This document shows, piece by piece, positions 41,142 to 51,801 of a stretch of DNA of 58,099 nt. A program made the position numbers and the translations under genes. The notes under the pieces were generated by a model, which had not been told where the DNA came from, ran no database searches, and worked only from the letters and a program-made list of their open reading frames with translations. This DNA is from Albugo candida (Eukaryota > Oomycota > Peronosporomycetes > Albuginales > Albuginaceae): the NCBI GenBank assembly GCA_905220665.1, contig CAJNAR010000198.1:1-58099 (forward strand), read 5' to 3'. Within the stretch, counting starts at the first letter, position 1, and each line of letters opens with the position of its first letter.

Positions 41142-42320
41142 ATGTCTTTAAAAAAAATTAAAAATTTTTCAATAAATTTTGGTCCACAACATCCAGCTGC
41201 TCATGGAGTTTTAAGATTAATTTTAGAATTAAATGGAGAAGTTGTAAAAAAAGCTGATCCTCATATAGGATTATTACATAGAGGTACTGAAAAATTAATT
41301 GAATATAAAAATTATTTACAAGCTTTACCTTATTTTGATAGATTAGATTATGTTTCAATGATGTGTCAAGAACATGCATATGTTTTAGCGATTGAAAAAT
41401 TATTAAATTGTAATATACCTTTAAGATCTCAATATATTCGTGTCTTATTTTCAGAAATAACTCGTATTTTAAATCATTTATTAGCTATAAGTTGTCATGC
41501 ATTAGATATAGGTGCTATGACACCGTATTTCTGGGGATTTGAAGAAAGAGAAAAATTATTAGAATTTTATGAAAGGGTTTCTGGTGCTCGAATGCATTCA
41601 AGTTATTTTAGACCTGGAGGTGTTAATAATGATTTACCTAAAGGTTTATTAAATGATATTTTTATTTTTTGTAATCAATTTAATACACGTTTAGATGAAA
41701 TTGAAGAATTATTAACCGATAATCGGATTTGGAAACAACGTTTAGTAAATATAGGTAAAATTACAGCAAAAGATGCTTTAAATTTAGGTTTTAGTGGTGT
41801 TATGTTAAGAGGATCTGGTGTATTATGGGATTTAAGAAAAACACAACCTTATGAGATTTATGATAAATTAGATTTTGATATACCTATAGGTACAAATGGG
41901 GATTGTTTTGATCGTTATTTAATACGTTTAGAGGAAATGCGTCAATCAATAAAAATTATATTTCAAATTATTAATAATATTCCAAAAGGATCAATAAAAA
42001 TAAATGATGAAAAAATAATAAATCCTAATAGAAAATTAATAAAAAATTCTATGGAATCTTTAATCCATCATTTTAAATATTTTTCAGAAAATATTTCTTT
42101 AAATAAAGGTGAAACTTATACATTAATAGAAGCCCCTAAAGGAGAATATGGTGTATATTTAGTTTCAAATGGTACAAATAAACCTTATAGATGTAAAATA
42201 AAATCGCCAGGATTTGTTCATTTACAAGCTTTAGATTTTATGTGTAAAAATCATATGTTAGCGGATGTAGTTACAATTATAGGAACACAAGATATTGTGT
42301 TCGGTGAAATAGATAGATAA
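41142..42320 (+). CDS. nad7: NADH dehydrogenase subunit 7 (49-kDa, NuoD)
   Basis: 392 aa, forms the ubiquinone-binding pocket in the peripheral arm of complex [21 protein letters not shown] (12-31), [14 protein letters not shown] (about 42-55), [14 protein letters not shown] (about 148-161) and the C-terminal [18 protein letters not shown] are all highly conserved. Length is normal for the family. Confidence 0.99.
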   Translation: MSLKKIKNFSINFGPQHPAAHGVLRLILELNGEVVKKADPHIGLLHRGTEKLIEYKNYLQALPYFDRLDYVSMMCQEHAYVLAIEKLLNCNIPLRSQYIRVLFSEITRILNHLLAISCHALDIGAMTPYFWGFEEREKLLEFYERVSGARMHSSYFRPGGVNNDLPKGLLNDIFIFCNQFNTRLDEIEELLTDNRIWKQRLVNIGKITAKDALNLGFSGVMLRGSGVLWDLRKTQPYEIYDKLDFDIPIGTNGDCFDRYLIRLEEMRQSIKIIFQIINNIPKGSIKINDEKIINPNRKLIKNSMESLIHHFKYFSENISLNKGETYTLIEAPKGEYGVYLVSNGTNKPYRCKIKSPGFVHLQALDFMCKNHMLADVVTIIGTQDIVFGEIDR

Positions 42321-42332
42321 ATAAATAAAATT

Positions 42333-42782
42333 ATGAATAAAAATAAAATAAAAAAATATAAAAATTTATATAATTTAAATAAATTTATAAATATAAAACA
42401 AAAAAAAAAACAAATTTATTTATATAGATATAATAATTTAACTATAAAAGAATTATTTTTATTAAAAAAAAAATTAAAAGAAAAAAATTTTTTTTTAATA
42501 AAAATAAAAAAAAAATTAATAACAACAAAATATAAAACAGGTCAAGGATCAAATTTAATTATTTTTAATAAAAATTATAATAATTTATTATCAAATTTAT
42601 TTTTAGAAAAAAAATTACAATTAATTTATTTACATTATTTTAATAATTTTTTTTATAATAAAAAAATAAATAATATTTTTTTTTTTTTTAAAAAAAAAAA
42701 AATTAATAATAATTTAATAAATAATTTTTTAGTTTTTTTACATTATTTAAGAGAAATAAAAAATAAGGCATATATAACTTAA
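42333..42782 (+). CDS. rpl10: orf149, Ribosomal protein L10-like
   Basis: 149 aa, basic, AT-rich. The order of features matches L10: QIYLYRYNNLTIKELFLLKK (about 27-46; bacterial xxxYxGLTVxxxxxLRxxLR), then NFFLIKIKKKLITTKYK (where L10 has the VVKNTL segment), then GQGSNLIIF (about 70-78; plant mitochondrial L10 has GPTCILYL) and LQLIYLHYFNN. L10 anchors the ribosomal stalk. No other gene in the window would supply it. The last 16 bases overlap trnH. Similarity is by eye and moderate. Confidence 0.55.
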   Translation: MNKNKIKKYKNLYNLNKFINIKQKKKQIYLYRYNNLTIKELFLLKKKLKEKNFFLIKIKKKLITTKYKTGQGSNLIIFNKNYNNLLSNLFLEKKLQLIYLHYFNNFFYNKKINNIFFFFKKKKINNNLINNFLVFLHYLREIKNKAYIT

Positions 42783-42840
42783 TGGTAGAGTTTCAGGTTG
42801 TGGTTCTGAATGTTGTGGGTTCGAATCCCACTATTTGCCC
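42767..42840 (+). tRNA. trnH(gug): tRNA-His (GTG)
   Basis: Acceptor GGCATAT/ATTTGCC with one T-T mismatch, anticodon stem TCAGG/TCTGA region with loop TTGTGGT carrying GTG, T arm GTGGG/CCCAC. It overlaps the end of orf149. Confidence 0.9.
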
Positions 42841-42860
42841 TATTTATATATAAAACTATT

Positions 42861-44342
42861 ATGACTTTAATTATAAAAAATATATTAACAATTTTACTTT
42901 TTTTACCTTTATTTTCAATTCTTATTTTAACTTTTTTAAAAAATAAAAAAATAATTAAAAATTTTAGCATTTTTATATCATTTTTTATTTTTTTAATATC
43001 TCTTTTTCTTTGGATTTTTTTTGATAAATCTTCTTCTAATTTTCAATTTTTAATTAAATTTAATTGGATAGATTTTTTAAATATTTCTATTTTCTTTGGG
43101 ATTGATGGTATTTCTTTATTTTTTGTAATATTAACAACATTTTTAATTCCTATTTGTATGTTAATTGGATATGAAACAATAAACAAAAATATTAAAGAAT
43201 ATTTTATATTATATTTTATTTTAGAATTTTGTTTACTTGTTTCATTTACTGTTTTAGATATTTTAATATTTTATATTTTTTTTGAAAGTGTTTTAATACC
43301 TATGTTTTTAATTATAGGTATATGGGGTTCTCGTGAAAGAAAAATAAAAGCATCTTATTTATTTTTTATGTATACTTTAGCTGGTTCTTTATTTATGTTT
43401 ATTGCAATTATTCATATAATAATAACGACTGGTACAAGTGATTATCAGATTTTATTTTATAATAAATTTAATCCATTTTATGAAAAAATTTATTGTATTG
43501 CTTTTTTTTTATCATTTGCTGTTAAAGTACCTATGTTACCTTTTCATATTTGGTTACCAGAAGCACATGTAGAAGCTCCAACTTCAGGATCAGTTTTATT
43601 AGCAGGTATTTTATTAAAATTAGGTTCTTATGGAATGTTAAGATTTTTGATTCCCTTATTTACGCAATCAACTTTATATTTTTCACCTTATTTTTTTTTA
43701 ATTGCATTAATATCTATAATTTATTCGTCATTAACTGCAATAAGACAAACTGATTTAAAAAAAATAATAGCATATGCTTCGGTAGCTCATATGAATTTTA
43801 TTATTTTAGGACTTTTCTCTGTTAATTTACAAGGAATTGAAGGTAGTATTATTCAAATGATTAGTCATGGTTTAATATCTAGTGGTTTATTTTTTTCGAT
43901 TGGATGTTTATATGATCGTTATCATACTCGTTTTATTTTTTATTATGGTGGATTAGTTCATACTATGCCTTTATTTTGTACAGTATTATTTATTTATATA
44001 TTATCTAATATGTCTATTCCAGGTTCTAGTAGTTTTGTAGGTGAATTATTAATAATAACAGGAGTTTTTGATTATAATACTGTAATAGCTTTTTATTCCA
44101 TTATAGGTATGTTTTTAGGAGGTATTTATTCGCTTTTATTTTATAATAGGATATGTTTTGGTAATATAAAAAATATTTATTTAAAAATTTTTTATGATTT
44201 GACTTATAGAGAATTTTTAATTCATTTAATTTTAATATTTAATATTTTTTTATTAGGTATTTATCCGACTCTTTTTGAAAGTTATTTACATGAAAGTATT
44301 TCAAAAATTATAGTTCATATAGAATATTCATTTATAGTTTAA
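42861..44342 (+). CDS. nad4: NADH dehydrogenase subunit 4
   Basis: 493 aa from the ATG at 42,861. A longer upstream frame runs through trnH and is rejected. NuoM homologue and proton pump of complex I. KVPMLPFHIWLPEAHVEAPT (about 218-237), LKKIIAYASVAHMNFIILGL (about 300-319) and the MISHGLISSGLFF helix (about 333-345) are diagnostic. About 14 membrane helices. Confidence 0.98.
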   Translation: MTLIIKNILTILLFLPLFSILILTFLKNKKIIKNFSIFISFFIFLISLFLWIFFDKSSSNFQFLIKFNWIDFLNISIFFGIDGISLFFVILTTFLIPICMLIGYETINKNIKEYFILYFILEFCLLVSFTVLDILIFYIFFESVLIPMFLIIGIWGSRERKIKASYLFFMYTLAGSLFMFIAIIHIIITTGTSDYQILFYNKFNPFYEKIYCIAFFLSFAVKVPMLPFHIWLPEAHVEAPTSGSVLLAGILLKLGSYGMLRFLIPLFTQSTLYFSPYFFLIALISIIYSSLTAIRQTDLKKIIAYASVAHMNFIILGLFSVNLQGIEGSIIQMISHGLISSGLFFSIGCLYDRYHTRFIFYYGGLVHTMPLFCTVLFIYILSNMSIPGSSSFVGELLIITGVFDYNTVIAFYSIIGMFLGGIYSLLFYNRICFGNIKNIYLKIFYDLTYREFLIHLILIFNIFLLGIYPTLFESYLHESISKIIVHIEYSFIV

Positions 44343-44397
44343 ATATAATAATAATTTGTTATTATAATAGTTTTTGAATGGTATTAGTACTCATAAA

Positions 44398-45126
44398 ATG
44401 ATAATATTTTCTCCTTTAGAACAATTTCAAATTTTACCTATAGTAAAAATTTTTTTTTTTTTATTAACTAATTCAAGTATAATTTTATTATTATTAACTT
44501 TTTTTGTTTTTTTTTTTATTTCAATCTTGAATAAATTTATTCCAAATGTATTACAACAAATATATGAAATAATATATAATATAGTAATAGAATTATCTTA
44601 TTCAAATATAGGTTTAAAAAGTAAAAATTTTATTCCTTTAATTTTTACTATTTTTTTTTTTTTATTATGTTGTAATTTAATAGGAATTGTTCCTTATAGT
44701 TTTACTGTAACAAGTCATTTAATAATTACGTTTACTTTAGCTTTAATATTATTTATAGGATATAATATAATTGGAATAAAAAAACATAAAATAAATTTTT
44801 TAAATTTATTATTACCAAGTGGTGCTAGTATTTTTTTAGTACCTTTATTAGTTCCTATTGAATTAGTTTCATATATTTTTAGAGTTATTAGTTTACCAGT
44901 TAGATTATTTGCAAATATGATGGCTGGTCATACTTTATTAAAAGTAATTGCAAGTTTTTCTTGGAAAATGTTAAATGGTAATTTTTTTATTTTTTTAGGT
45001 CATTTTATACCTTTAATTTTATTAGTATTATTAATAGGATTAGAAATAGGTGTAAGTATTATTCAATCATTTGTTTTTACAATTTTAACTTGTATGTATA
45101 TAAATGATGCTTTAAATTTACATTAA
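44398..45126 (+). CDS. atp6: ATP synthase F0 subunit a
   Basis: 242 aa from the ATG at 44,398, giving the typical start MIIFSPLEQFQI. A TTG start eight codons upstream is less likely. Subunit a forms the proton half-channels. The helix SLPVRLFANMMAGHTLLKVI carries the essential Arg (about R167 in this numbering). The C-terminal ILLVLLIGLEIGVSIIQSF also matches. An AT hairpin (ATAATAA/TTATTAT, 44,348-44,365) lies in the spacer after nad4. Confidence 0.97.
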   Translation: MIIFSPLEQFQILPIVKIFFFLLTNSSIILLLLTFFVFFFISILNKFIPNVLQQIYEIIYNIVIELSYSNIGLKSKNFIPLIFTIFFFLLCCNLIGIVPYSFTVTSHLIITFTLALILFIGYNIIGIKKHKINFLNLLLPSGASIFLVPLLVPIELVSYIFRVISLPVRLFANMMAGHTLLKVIASFSWKMLNGNFFIFLGHFIPLILLVLLIGLEIGVSIIQSFVFTILTCMYINDALNLH

Positions 45127-45143
45127 TTTTTAAAATTAAAAAA

Positions 45144-45216
45144 GCTCTTTTAGTCTAATCGGTTAGGACCTTGCCTTTTCACGGCAAAAAAACGGGTTCG
45201 AATCCCGTAAAGAGTA
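45144..45216 (+). tRNA. trnE(uuc): tRNA-Glu (TTC)
   Basis: Acceptor GCTCTTT/AAAGAGT with a G-T first pair, anticodon stem TTGCC/GGCAA, loop TTTTCAC carrying TTC, T arm ACGGG/CCCGT. Confidence 0.93.
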
Positions 45217-45229
45217 TTTTTTAATTTTT

Positions 45230-45303
45230 GGAAAAATAGCTTAGTTGGTTAGAGTAATAACTTGTCACGTTATAAGTCACGGGTTCGAATCCCGTTTTTT
45301 CCG
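45230..45303 (+). tRNA. trnD(guc): tRNA-Asp (GTC)
   Basis: Acceptor GGAAAAA/TTTTTCC perfect, anticodon stem ATAAC/GTTAT, loop TTGTCAC carrying GTC, T arm ACGGG/CCCGT. Confidence 0.93.
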
Positions 45304-45322
45304 AAAAATTTAATTAAAATAT

Positions 45323-45679
45323 ATGTTATTAAATTATTTGAACGTTTTTATATATTTAATATTTAGCTTATCTTTATCGATTTTTCTTTTTTGTTTTTCT
45401 TTTTTTTTAATAAAACAAAAAGACGATGTAGAAAAATTAACTGCATATGAATGTGGTTTTAACCCTTATAATGATGCTAGAAAAATTTTCGACGTAAAAT
45501 TTTATCTAGTAGCTATACTTTTTATTATTTTTGATTTAGAAGCAATTTTTATTTTTCCTTGGGCTTTAACATTAGATGTAAATTTTTTTTTTGGGTTTTG
45601 GTCTATGATTGATTTTTTAATTGAACTTATTTTTGGTTTTATTTATATTTGGTATAGTAATGCTTTAGAATGGGATTAA
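45323..45679 (+). CDS. nad3: NADH dehydrogenase subunit 3
   Basis: 118 aa, NuoA homologue with three membrane helices at the junction of the complex I arms. The loop KLTAYECGFNPYNDARKIFD (about 37-56) holds the conserved Cys of the active/deactive switch. KFYLVAILFIIFDLEAIFIF (58-77) is equally typical. Confidence 0.98.
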   Translation: MLLNYLNVFIYLIFSLSLSIFLFCFSFFLIKQKDDVEKLTAYECGFNPYNDARKIFDVKFYLVAILFIIFDLEAIFIFPWALTLDVNFFFGFWSMIDFLIELIFGFIYIWYSNALEWD

Positions 45680-45680
45680 T

Positions 45681-45710
45681 TAAAATAATTATTAATTATT
45701 AATTATTTTA
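45681..45710 (+). terminator. 11-bp hairpin between nad3 and cox3
   Basis: TAAAATAATTA and its exact complement surround an 8-base loop just after the nad3 stop codon. Possible mRNA 3'-end or processing element. Its function is not shown by the sequence. Confidence 0.4.
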
Positions 45711-45744
45711 TTAAAATAATAAAAATGGATAAATTTTTTTTTAA

Positions 45745-46626
45745 ATGCATATAAAATATAAAAATATTTTTTTAAAAAAAAAAATACATCAAAAAAATAA
45801 TATTTTTTTTGAAAATATAACACAAAATTTCAAAAATACACATAAACATCCTTATCATATTGTAGATTCAAGTCCTTGGCCTTTTATTATTTCTTTTGGA
45901 CTTTTTTTTTTTACATTTGGTTTAAGTATGTTTTTTCATAATTATATAGGTAGTAAATTTTTAATATTTATAGGTTTTTTAATTATTGTTTTAACAATGT
46001 TTACTTGGTTTAGAGATATAATAAGAGAAGCTGTTTATGAAGGTCAACATACAAAACAAGTTCAATTAGGTTTAAGAAGTGGTATGTTATTATTTATTTT
46101 TAGTGAATTATTGTTTTTTATAAGCTTTTTTTGGGCTTTTTTTCATTCTTCTTTATCGCCTACACCAAATATAGGATCTATTTGGCCACCTTTAGGTATT
46201 GAAACTATAAATCCTTGGGGTCTTCCTTTATTAAATACTATTATATTATTAACATCAGGTGCAACTATTACTTGGTCACATCATTCAATAATTTTAGGTG
46301 ATCGTCGTAATTCTATAATTAGTTTATTAATAACTTTAGGTTTAGCTTTATTTTTTATTTTTATTCAGGCATTTGAATATATTGAAAGTAATTTTAACAT
46401 TTCTGATGGTATTTATGGAACTACTTTTTTTTTACTTACAGGTTTTCATGGTATTCATGTAATAATTGGTATGATATTTATATTAATAAGTACTTTACGT
46501 TTAATAAATTATCATTTTAGCAAACAACATCATTTTGGTTTTGAAGCTGCAGCTTGGTATTGGCATTTTGTTGATGTTGTATGGTTATTTCTTTTCATTG
46601 TTGTTTATTGGTGGGGTGGAAGATAA
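45745..46626 (+). CDS. cox3: Cytochrome c oxidase subunit 3
   Basis: 293 aa, seven-helix subunit of complex IV. HPYHIVDSSPWPFIISFGLF (about 34-53), FFWAFFHSSLSPTPNIGSIW (about 128-147), TGFHGIHVIIG (about 231-241) and the C-terminal AAAWYWHFVDVVWLFLFIVV match. A Lys/Asn-rich N-terminal extension of about 30 residues precedes the conserved part, with no later Met to start from. The final Arg codon and stop (AGATAA, 46,621-46,626) belong to the inverted repeat. Confidence 0.97.
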   Translation: MHIKYKNIFLKKKIHQKNNIFFENITQNFKNTHKHPYHIVDSSPWPFIISFGLFFFTFGLSMFFHNYIGSKFLIFIGFLIIVLTMFTWFRDIIREAVYEGQHTKQVQLGLRSGMLLFIFSELLFFISFFWAFFHSSLSPTPNIGSIWPPLGIETINPWGLPLLNTIILLTSGATITWSHHSIILGDRRNSIISLLITLGLALFFIFIQAFEYIESNFNISDGIYGTTFFLLTGFHGIHVIIGMIFILISTLRLINYHFSKQHHFGFEAAAWYWHFVDVVWLFLFIVVYWWGGR

Positions 46627-46711
46627 AAAAACTTTATCAACTGAATTAGACTTACAATTAAATAAAATAGCAACTATTTTTACAAATAATTTTTTAAATT
46701 TAAAAAATTAA
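46621..46711 (+). pseudogene. atp1: Duplicated 3' end of atp1
   Basis: These 91 bases repeat 36,477-36,567 and encode the last residues of ATP synthase alpha, [18 protein letters not shown] and the remaining tail, ending TAA. There is no start or nucleotide-binding domain. It is a repeat-boundary remnant directly overlapping the cox3 stop. Confidence 0.95.
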
Positions 46712-46719
46712 TTTTTATT

Positions 46720-46747
46720 AAAATATTACATATATATGTAATATTTT
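46720..46747. repeat. Perfect 28-bp palindrome before nad5, copy 2
   Basis: Exact mirror of 36,441-36,468, here between the atp1 remnant and nad5 copy 2. Confidence 0.85.
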
Positions 46748-46762
46748 ATATTTTTAAAAAAT

Positions 46763-48763
46763 ATGTTATTATTATTATTAATTTTTTTACCTTTTTTTGG
46801 ATCAATTACTTCAGGATTTTTTGGTTTTTATTTAGGACGTAAAAATTCTGCAATTATAACTACATTATTAACTTTTTTAAGTTTTTTTTTTTCGTTAATT
46901 ATTTTCTATAATTCAATTTTATATAATTATGAATATTTAATTTATTTAATGACTTGGATAAATAGTGGATTATTTACTTGTAATTGGAGTTTCTTGTTTG
47001 ATACTTTAACTATGAATATGTTAATTGTTGTTACAAGTATTTCAACTTTAGTTCATTTATATTCATATAAATATATGATAAATGATCCACATCTTTCTAG
47101 ATTTATGTCATATTTATCTTTATTTACTTTTTTTATGATTATATTAATAACTGGTGATAATTTTATTCAATTATTTGTAGGTTGGGAAGGTGTAGGATTT
47201 TGCTCGTTTTTACTTATTAATTTTTGGTTTTCAAGATTACAGGCAAATAAAGCGGCTATTAAAGCTATGTTAGTAAATAGAATAAGTGATTTAATATTAA
47301 TATTAGGTATTTTAATTATTTTTTATAATTTACAAACAGTTGAATATTTTAGTACCTTTGCTTCAATTATTTTATTACAAAATTTTACTTGTTTTTTTTT
47401 TTCTTTTGAAATAAATTTAATAGATATTATTTGTATTTTAATTTTTATAGGAGCTATGGGTAAATCAGCACAAATTTTTTTACACATTTGGTTACCTGAT
47501 GCTATGGAAGGACCTACACCTGTATCAGCACTTATACATGCTGCAACTATGGTAACTGCTGGTGTTTATTTAGTTTCTAGATGTTCACCTATTTTTGAAT
47601 ATTCTTGTTTATCTTTAAAAATAATAACAATTATAGGAGCATCTACTGCTTTTTTTGCAAGTACTGTAGGTTTAGTACAAAATGATTTTAAAAAAATTGT
47701 GGCATATTCAACTTGCAGTCAATTGGGATATATGTTTTTTGCTTGTGGTTTATCTAATTATCCTTTAGCTATTTTTCATTTATCAAATCATGCGTATTTT
47801 AAAGCTTTATTATTTTTATGCTCTGGTGCTGTTATTCATGCTATGAGAGATGAACAAGATATACGTAAAATGGGGGGATTGCGAAGAATTTTACCTTTTA
47901 CTTATAAAATGTTTTTAATAGGTTCTTTATCTTTAATAGGATTTCCTTTTTTAAGTGGTTTTTATTCTAAAGATTTAATATTAGAAATAGCTTTTTCTAG
48001 TTTTAATATAACAGGTCATTTTGCTTATTGGTTAGGTACTATAGGTGCTTTTTTTACATCATTTTATTCAATGAGACTTTTATATTTTTCATTTTTAAGT
48101 GAAACAAATTCATATAAAAATATAATAAAAAACGCCCATGAAGTTCCTTTTGAAATGGGATTACCTTTAGGTATTTTAGCTTTTGGAAGTATTTTTATAG
48201 GTTATTTAACTAAAGATATGTTTGTAGGATTAGGTTCTAATTTTTGGAATAATTCAATTTATATTGATCCTTTTCATAATCAAATAATAGATGCTGAATT
48301 CTTATCAACTTTTATTAAATTATTACCGGTTATTTTAAGTTTCGTTGGTTTATTTGTTTCTTTTTATGTGTATTTTTTAAAATTTAAATTTTTTTTTTTT
48401 TTTAAAATTTCAAAAAAAGGTTTATTATTATATAATTTTTTAAATAAAAAATGGTATTTTGATAAAATTTATCATGAGTTTATTAATCAATATATTTTTA
48501 ATATTGGTTATAAATTTACATATAAAAATATAGATAAAGGTTTAATTGAAATTTGTGGACCTTATGGTTTAATAAATTTATTTTCCTTTTTAAGTCTAAA
48601 ATTAATTCAACTTCAAACAGGTTTTATATATCATTATTCATTATTAATATTAATAAGTTGTATTATTTTAATAAATATTTTATATTTTTCATTATTTTTT
48701 TATTTTAATTTTATTATATTTATATTATTTTTTATTATTTTTTTTTTTGAAAATAAAAAATAA
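46763..48763 (+). CDS. nad5: NADH dehydrogenase subunit 5, copy 2
   Basis: Identical 666-aa product to the copy at 34,425-36,425. Here it follows cox3 on the + strand. Confidence 0.98.
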   Translation: MLLLLLIFLPFFGSITSGFFGFYLGRKNSAIITTLLTFLSFFFSLIIFYNSILYNYEYLIYLMTWINSGLFTCNWSFLFDTLTMNMLIVVTSISTLVHLYSYKYMINDPHLSRFMSYLSLFTFFMIILITGDNFIQLFVGWEGVGFCSFLLINFWFSRLQANKAAIKAMLVNRISDLILILGILIIFYNLQTVEYFSTFASIILLQNFTCFFFSFEINLIDIICILIFIGAMGKSAQIFLHIWLPDAMEGPTPVSALIHAATMVTAGVYLVSRCSPIFEYSCLSLKIITIIGASTAFFASTVGLVQNDFKKIVAYSTCSQLGYMFFACGLSNYPLAIFHLSNHAYFKALLFLCSGAVIHAMRDEQDIRKMGGLRRILPFTYKMFLIGSLSLIGFPFLSGFYSKDLILEIAFSSFNITGHFAYWLGTIGAFFTSFYSMRLLYFSFLSETNSYKNIIKNAHEVPFEMGLPLGILAFGSIFIGYLTKDMFVGLGSNFWNNSIYIDPFHNQIIDAEFLSTFIKLLPVILSFVGLFVSFYVYFLKFKFFFFFKISKKGLLLYNFLNKKWYFDKIYHEFINQYIFNIGYKFTYKNIDKGLIEICGPYGLINLFSFLSLKLIQLQTGFIYHYSLLILISCIILINILYFSLFFYFNFIIFILFFIIFFFENKK

Positions 48764-48782
48764 TATAATATATATGTATAAA

Positions 48783-48858
48783 TCGGAAAAAAAGGATTTG
48801 AACCTTTGATCTTCTGTTCCCAAAACAGATGCATTAAACCAAACTATGCTATTTTCCG
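48783..48858 (-). tRNA. trnP(ugg): tRNA-Pro (TGG), copy 2
   Basis: Mirror of 34,330-34,405, same acceptor and TGG anticodon. Confidence 0.93.
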
Positions 48859-48864
48859 TATAAT

Positions 48865-48936
48865 TAATGATGATAGGATTTGAACCTACAACTTTAGGGT
48901 TATGATTCCTATGTTCTACCGTTAAACTACATCATT
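48865..48936 (-). tRNA. trnM(cau): tRNA-Met (CAT), copy 2
   Basis: Mirror of 34,252-34,323, the possible initiator. Confidence 0.85.
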
Positions 48937-48939
48937 TAA

Positions 48940-49029
48940 AAGTCGAAGTGGGATTTGAACCCACGAATTATTTAAAATAATTGATAGTTTAGCAAACTAT
49001 TGCATTAAACCTGGCTTTGCTATTCGACC
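48940..49029 (-). tRNA. trnS(gcu): tRNA-Ser (GCT), copy 2
   Basis: Mirror of 34,159-34,248, class II with GCT anticodon. Confidence 0.92.
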
Positions 49030-49042
49030 TTTTATTAAAAAA

Positions 49043-49114
49043 CTTCTTTGGTAGGATTTGAACCTACAACCTAATGGTTAACAGCCATTTGCTCTACCAT
49101 TGAGCTACAAAGAA
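49043..49114 (-). tRNA. trnN(guu): tRNA-Asn (GTT), copy 2
   Basis: Mirror of 34,074-34,145, GTT anticodon. Confidence 0.93.
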
Positions 49115-49147
49115 AAATAATAATAAAATTATTATTTATTATAAATA

Positions 49148-49444
49148 AAAACGTTTAGTATTTTTAAGCTTTTATTTTACAATATTTATACTTAAAACCT
49201 ATCAATGTAATAATCTTTTACAGTTTTTTTTTTTGAAAAATTTTTAAAAAAGGTTTCTTACTTATATGCTTTCAGTAATTATCCTATATAAATTTAGCTA
49301 CTCGGCTATGCTTTAAAAAAATTAAACAACCGATACACCAGAGATTTACCCTTTTCGATCCTCTCGTACTAGAATTAGATTTTTTCATTTTTCGTTTTTT
49401 GTAGAAGATAGGAACCAAACTGTCTCACGACGTTCTAAACCCAA

Positions 49445-49484
<40 letters not shown>

Positions 49485-49565
49485 AACCTTCTTCAGCTCC
49501 AGGATGTGATGAGTCGACATCGAGGTGCCAAACGACTCCATCGATATGATCTCTTAAGAGTCATT

Positions 49566-49605
<40 letters not shown>

Positions 49606-50038
49606 AACCTTTCCACAAAGAATTACCGGATCACTATGACCGACTTACGTCCCTGTTTGATATGTCTATCTTACAGTCAAGCAAGTTTATACCATTATGC
49701 TCTACCATTGATAAATTTCAATTTGAACTTACCTTTGTACACCTCCGTTACTTTTTAGGAGGTGACCGCCCCAGTCAAACTACCAATCATACACTGTTTA
49801 CTTTAAAAGTATTAGTTATTTATTTTAATAAGAGTGGTATTTCATTAATATTAATACAATTTATTAGCATAAAGATATTTTCAATTCCCACTTATACTAC
49901 ACATATTAAATAAAATAGCAATATAAAAATGTAGTAAAGGTTCACGGGGTCTTTCCGTCTAACTACAAAGAATCCGCATCTTCACGGATATTTCAAATTC
50001 ACTAAGTCTATTTTGGAGACAGTAGGGATGTCGTTACA

Positions 50039-50095
<57 letters not shown>

Positions 50096-50154
50096 GAGTT
50101 ACAGCCGCCGTTTACTGGGACTTCTATTTTATGCAATATACATATCCTATTAAT

Positions 50155-50192
<38 letters not shown>

Positions 50193-51773
50193 GTTACCAT
50201 TTAGCAGAGTCCTGTGTTTTTATTAAACAGTCGCAACCCTCAATTTTGTGACACCTTTTGTTAAAAAGGTACTCTTTCTCCCGAAGTTACAGAGTCATTT
50301 TGCCGAGTTCCTTCAAAATAGTTCTCTTATACACCTTAGTCTATTCGACTTATCTACCTGTGTCGGTTTAAGGTACGGTTTATTTTTTTTTTTAGCTATT
50401 TCCAGAAAAATTGTATTTTTGTCACTAAAAAAAAAAAATTTAATTTAAAAATTATCCCATCAAAAATTGCTTTCGTCAATATTTCTTAGGGGCCGTTTAA
50501 CTCTATGAAATACATTTTAACATAGAAATCCTTAGATTTACGGTGATAATGATTTAAATTCATTATTTTTTGTTACTAATGCCAGCATTTTCTTTTCTGA
50601 TATCTTCAATATATTTTACAACATATTTTTATAAATTTACAGAATGTTCCGCTACCGTTTTATTTTTAAAATAAAACTTGCCATTTCGGTAAAATTCTTA
50701 AGTCTCGATACATTTTCAGTGCTAAAAAACTAGATCAATGAGCTTTTACGCTTTCTTAAAAGGATGACTGCTTCCAAGCCTACCTATTGATTGTATTTAT
50801 TTTTTAACTTCTTTTCTCACTTAGAATTTATTTAAAGACCTTAATGATCAATCTGGGCTGTTTCCCTTTTGACAAAAAACCTTAGCGCTAAATGTCTGTC
50901 TATTTAAATAATTTTTTTTGTATTCGTAGTTTCTAAAAGTTTAGTAAGTTGTTACACCCCCTAGCTTAATGAGTGCTCTACCCCAAAAAAATAAAATAAA
51001 TGCTCTACTTTAATAGATTTCGCGGAAAACCAGCTATCTCCGAGTTTGATTAGCCTTTCACTCCTAACCACAAATCATCTCTATATTTTGCCACATATGT
51101 GAGTTCGATCTTTCAAATAGTTTTATCCATTTTTCAATCTGTTCATAGTTAGATCACCCGGTTTCGGGTCTTATTTTTATAACTAAATATATTTTTTAAA
51201 ATTTGATTTATCTACGCCTATTTCTAAAATTAAGCTTGCTATAAAAATAAACTTGCTGGCCCATTATGCAAAAGGTACATTGTCACTTTATTTTAAGTTC
51301 CAATTGTTAATTAACATTAAGTTTCAGGATTATTTCAAACCCGCAGGTTCTTTTTCACCTTTCCTTTACAGTACTTGTACACTATCGGTTATTAATTTTT
51401 ATAGGTTTTGAGGGTGGTTCCCCATTTTTCAAAAAAAATTACACAGGTTTTTTTTTACTTTATTATAAATAAAAATTATTCTACAGGACTATAACCTTTT
51501 TTAGTAAATATTTTAATATTTTTTAAATAATTTTTAATTTATATTTAACCTATTTCTGTTTTTATTCGTCATTACTAACAGAATCTCGTTTGATTTTTTT
51601 AACAGTTACTTAGATATTTCAATTCACTGTTTTATATATTTTAACAAAAAAAAGTTTTCTTTAGGAAATTTATATATCAAAATAAATGTTTTATTAAATA
51701 TAACTTTTCGTTTTTTTAACGTCCTAAGATGAAATTAATACCAAGGCATCCACTTAATGCTTTGTTATTTTAT
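49148..51773 (-). rRNA. rnl: Large-subunit ribosomal RNA, copy 2
   Basis: Reverse copy of 31,415-34,040. The coordinate sum stays at 83,188 from end to end, so no net indels separate the two copies across 2.6 kb. Confidence 0.96.
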
Positions 51774-51801
51774 ACTTAAATAATAAAAAATAAAACAAAA
51801 T

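Noticed and set aside
42810..42860. N-terminal extension of nad4 from a non-ATG start
   Set aside because: It runs through trnH. The ATG at 42,861 gives a normal nad4 start.
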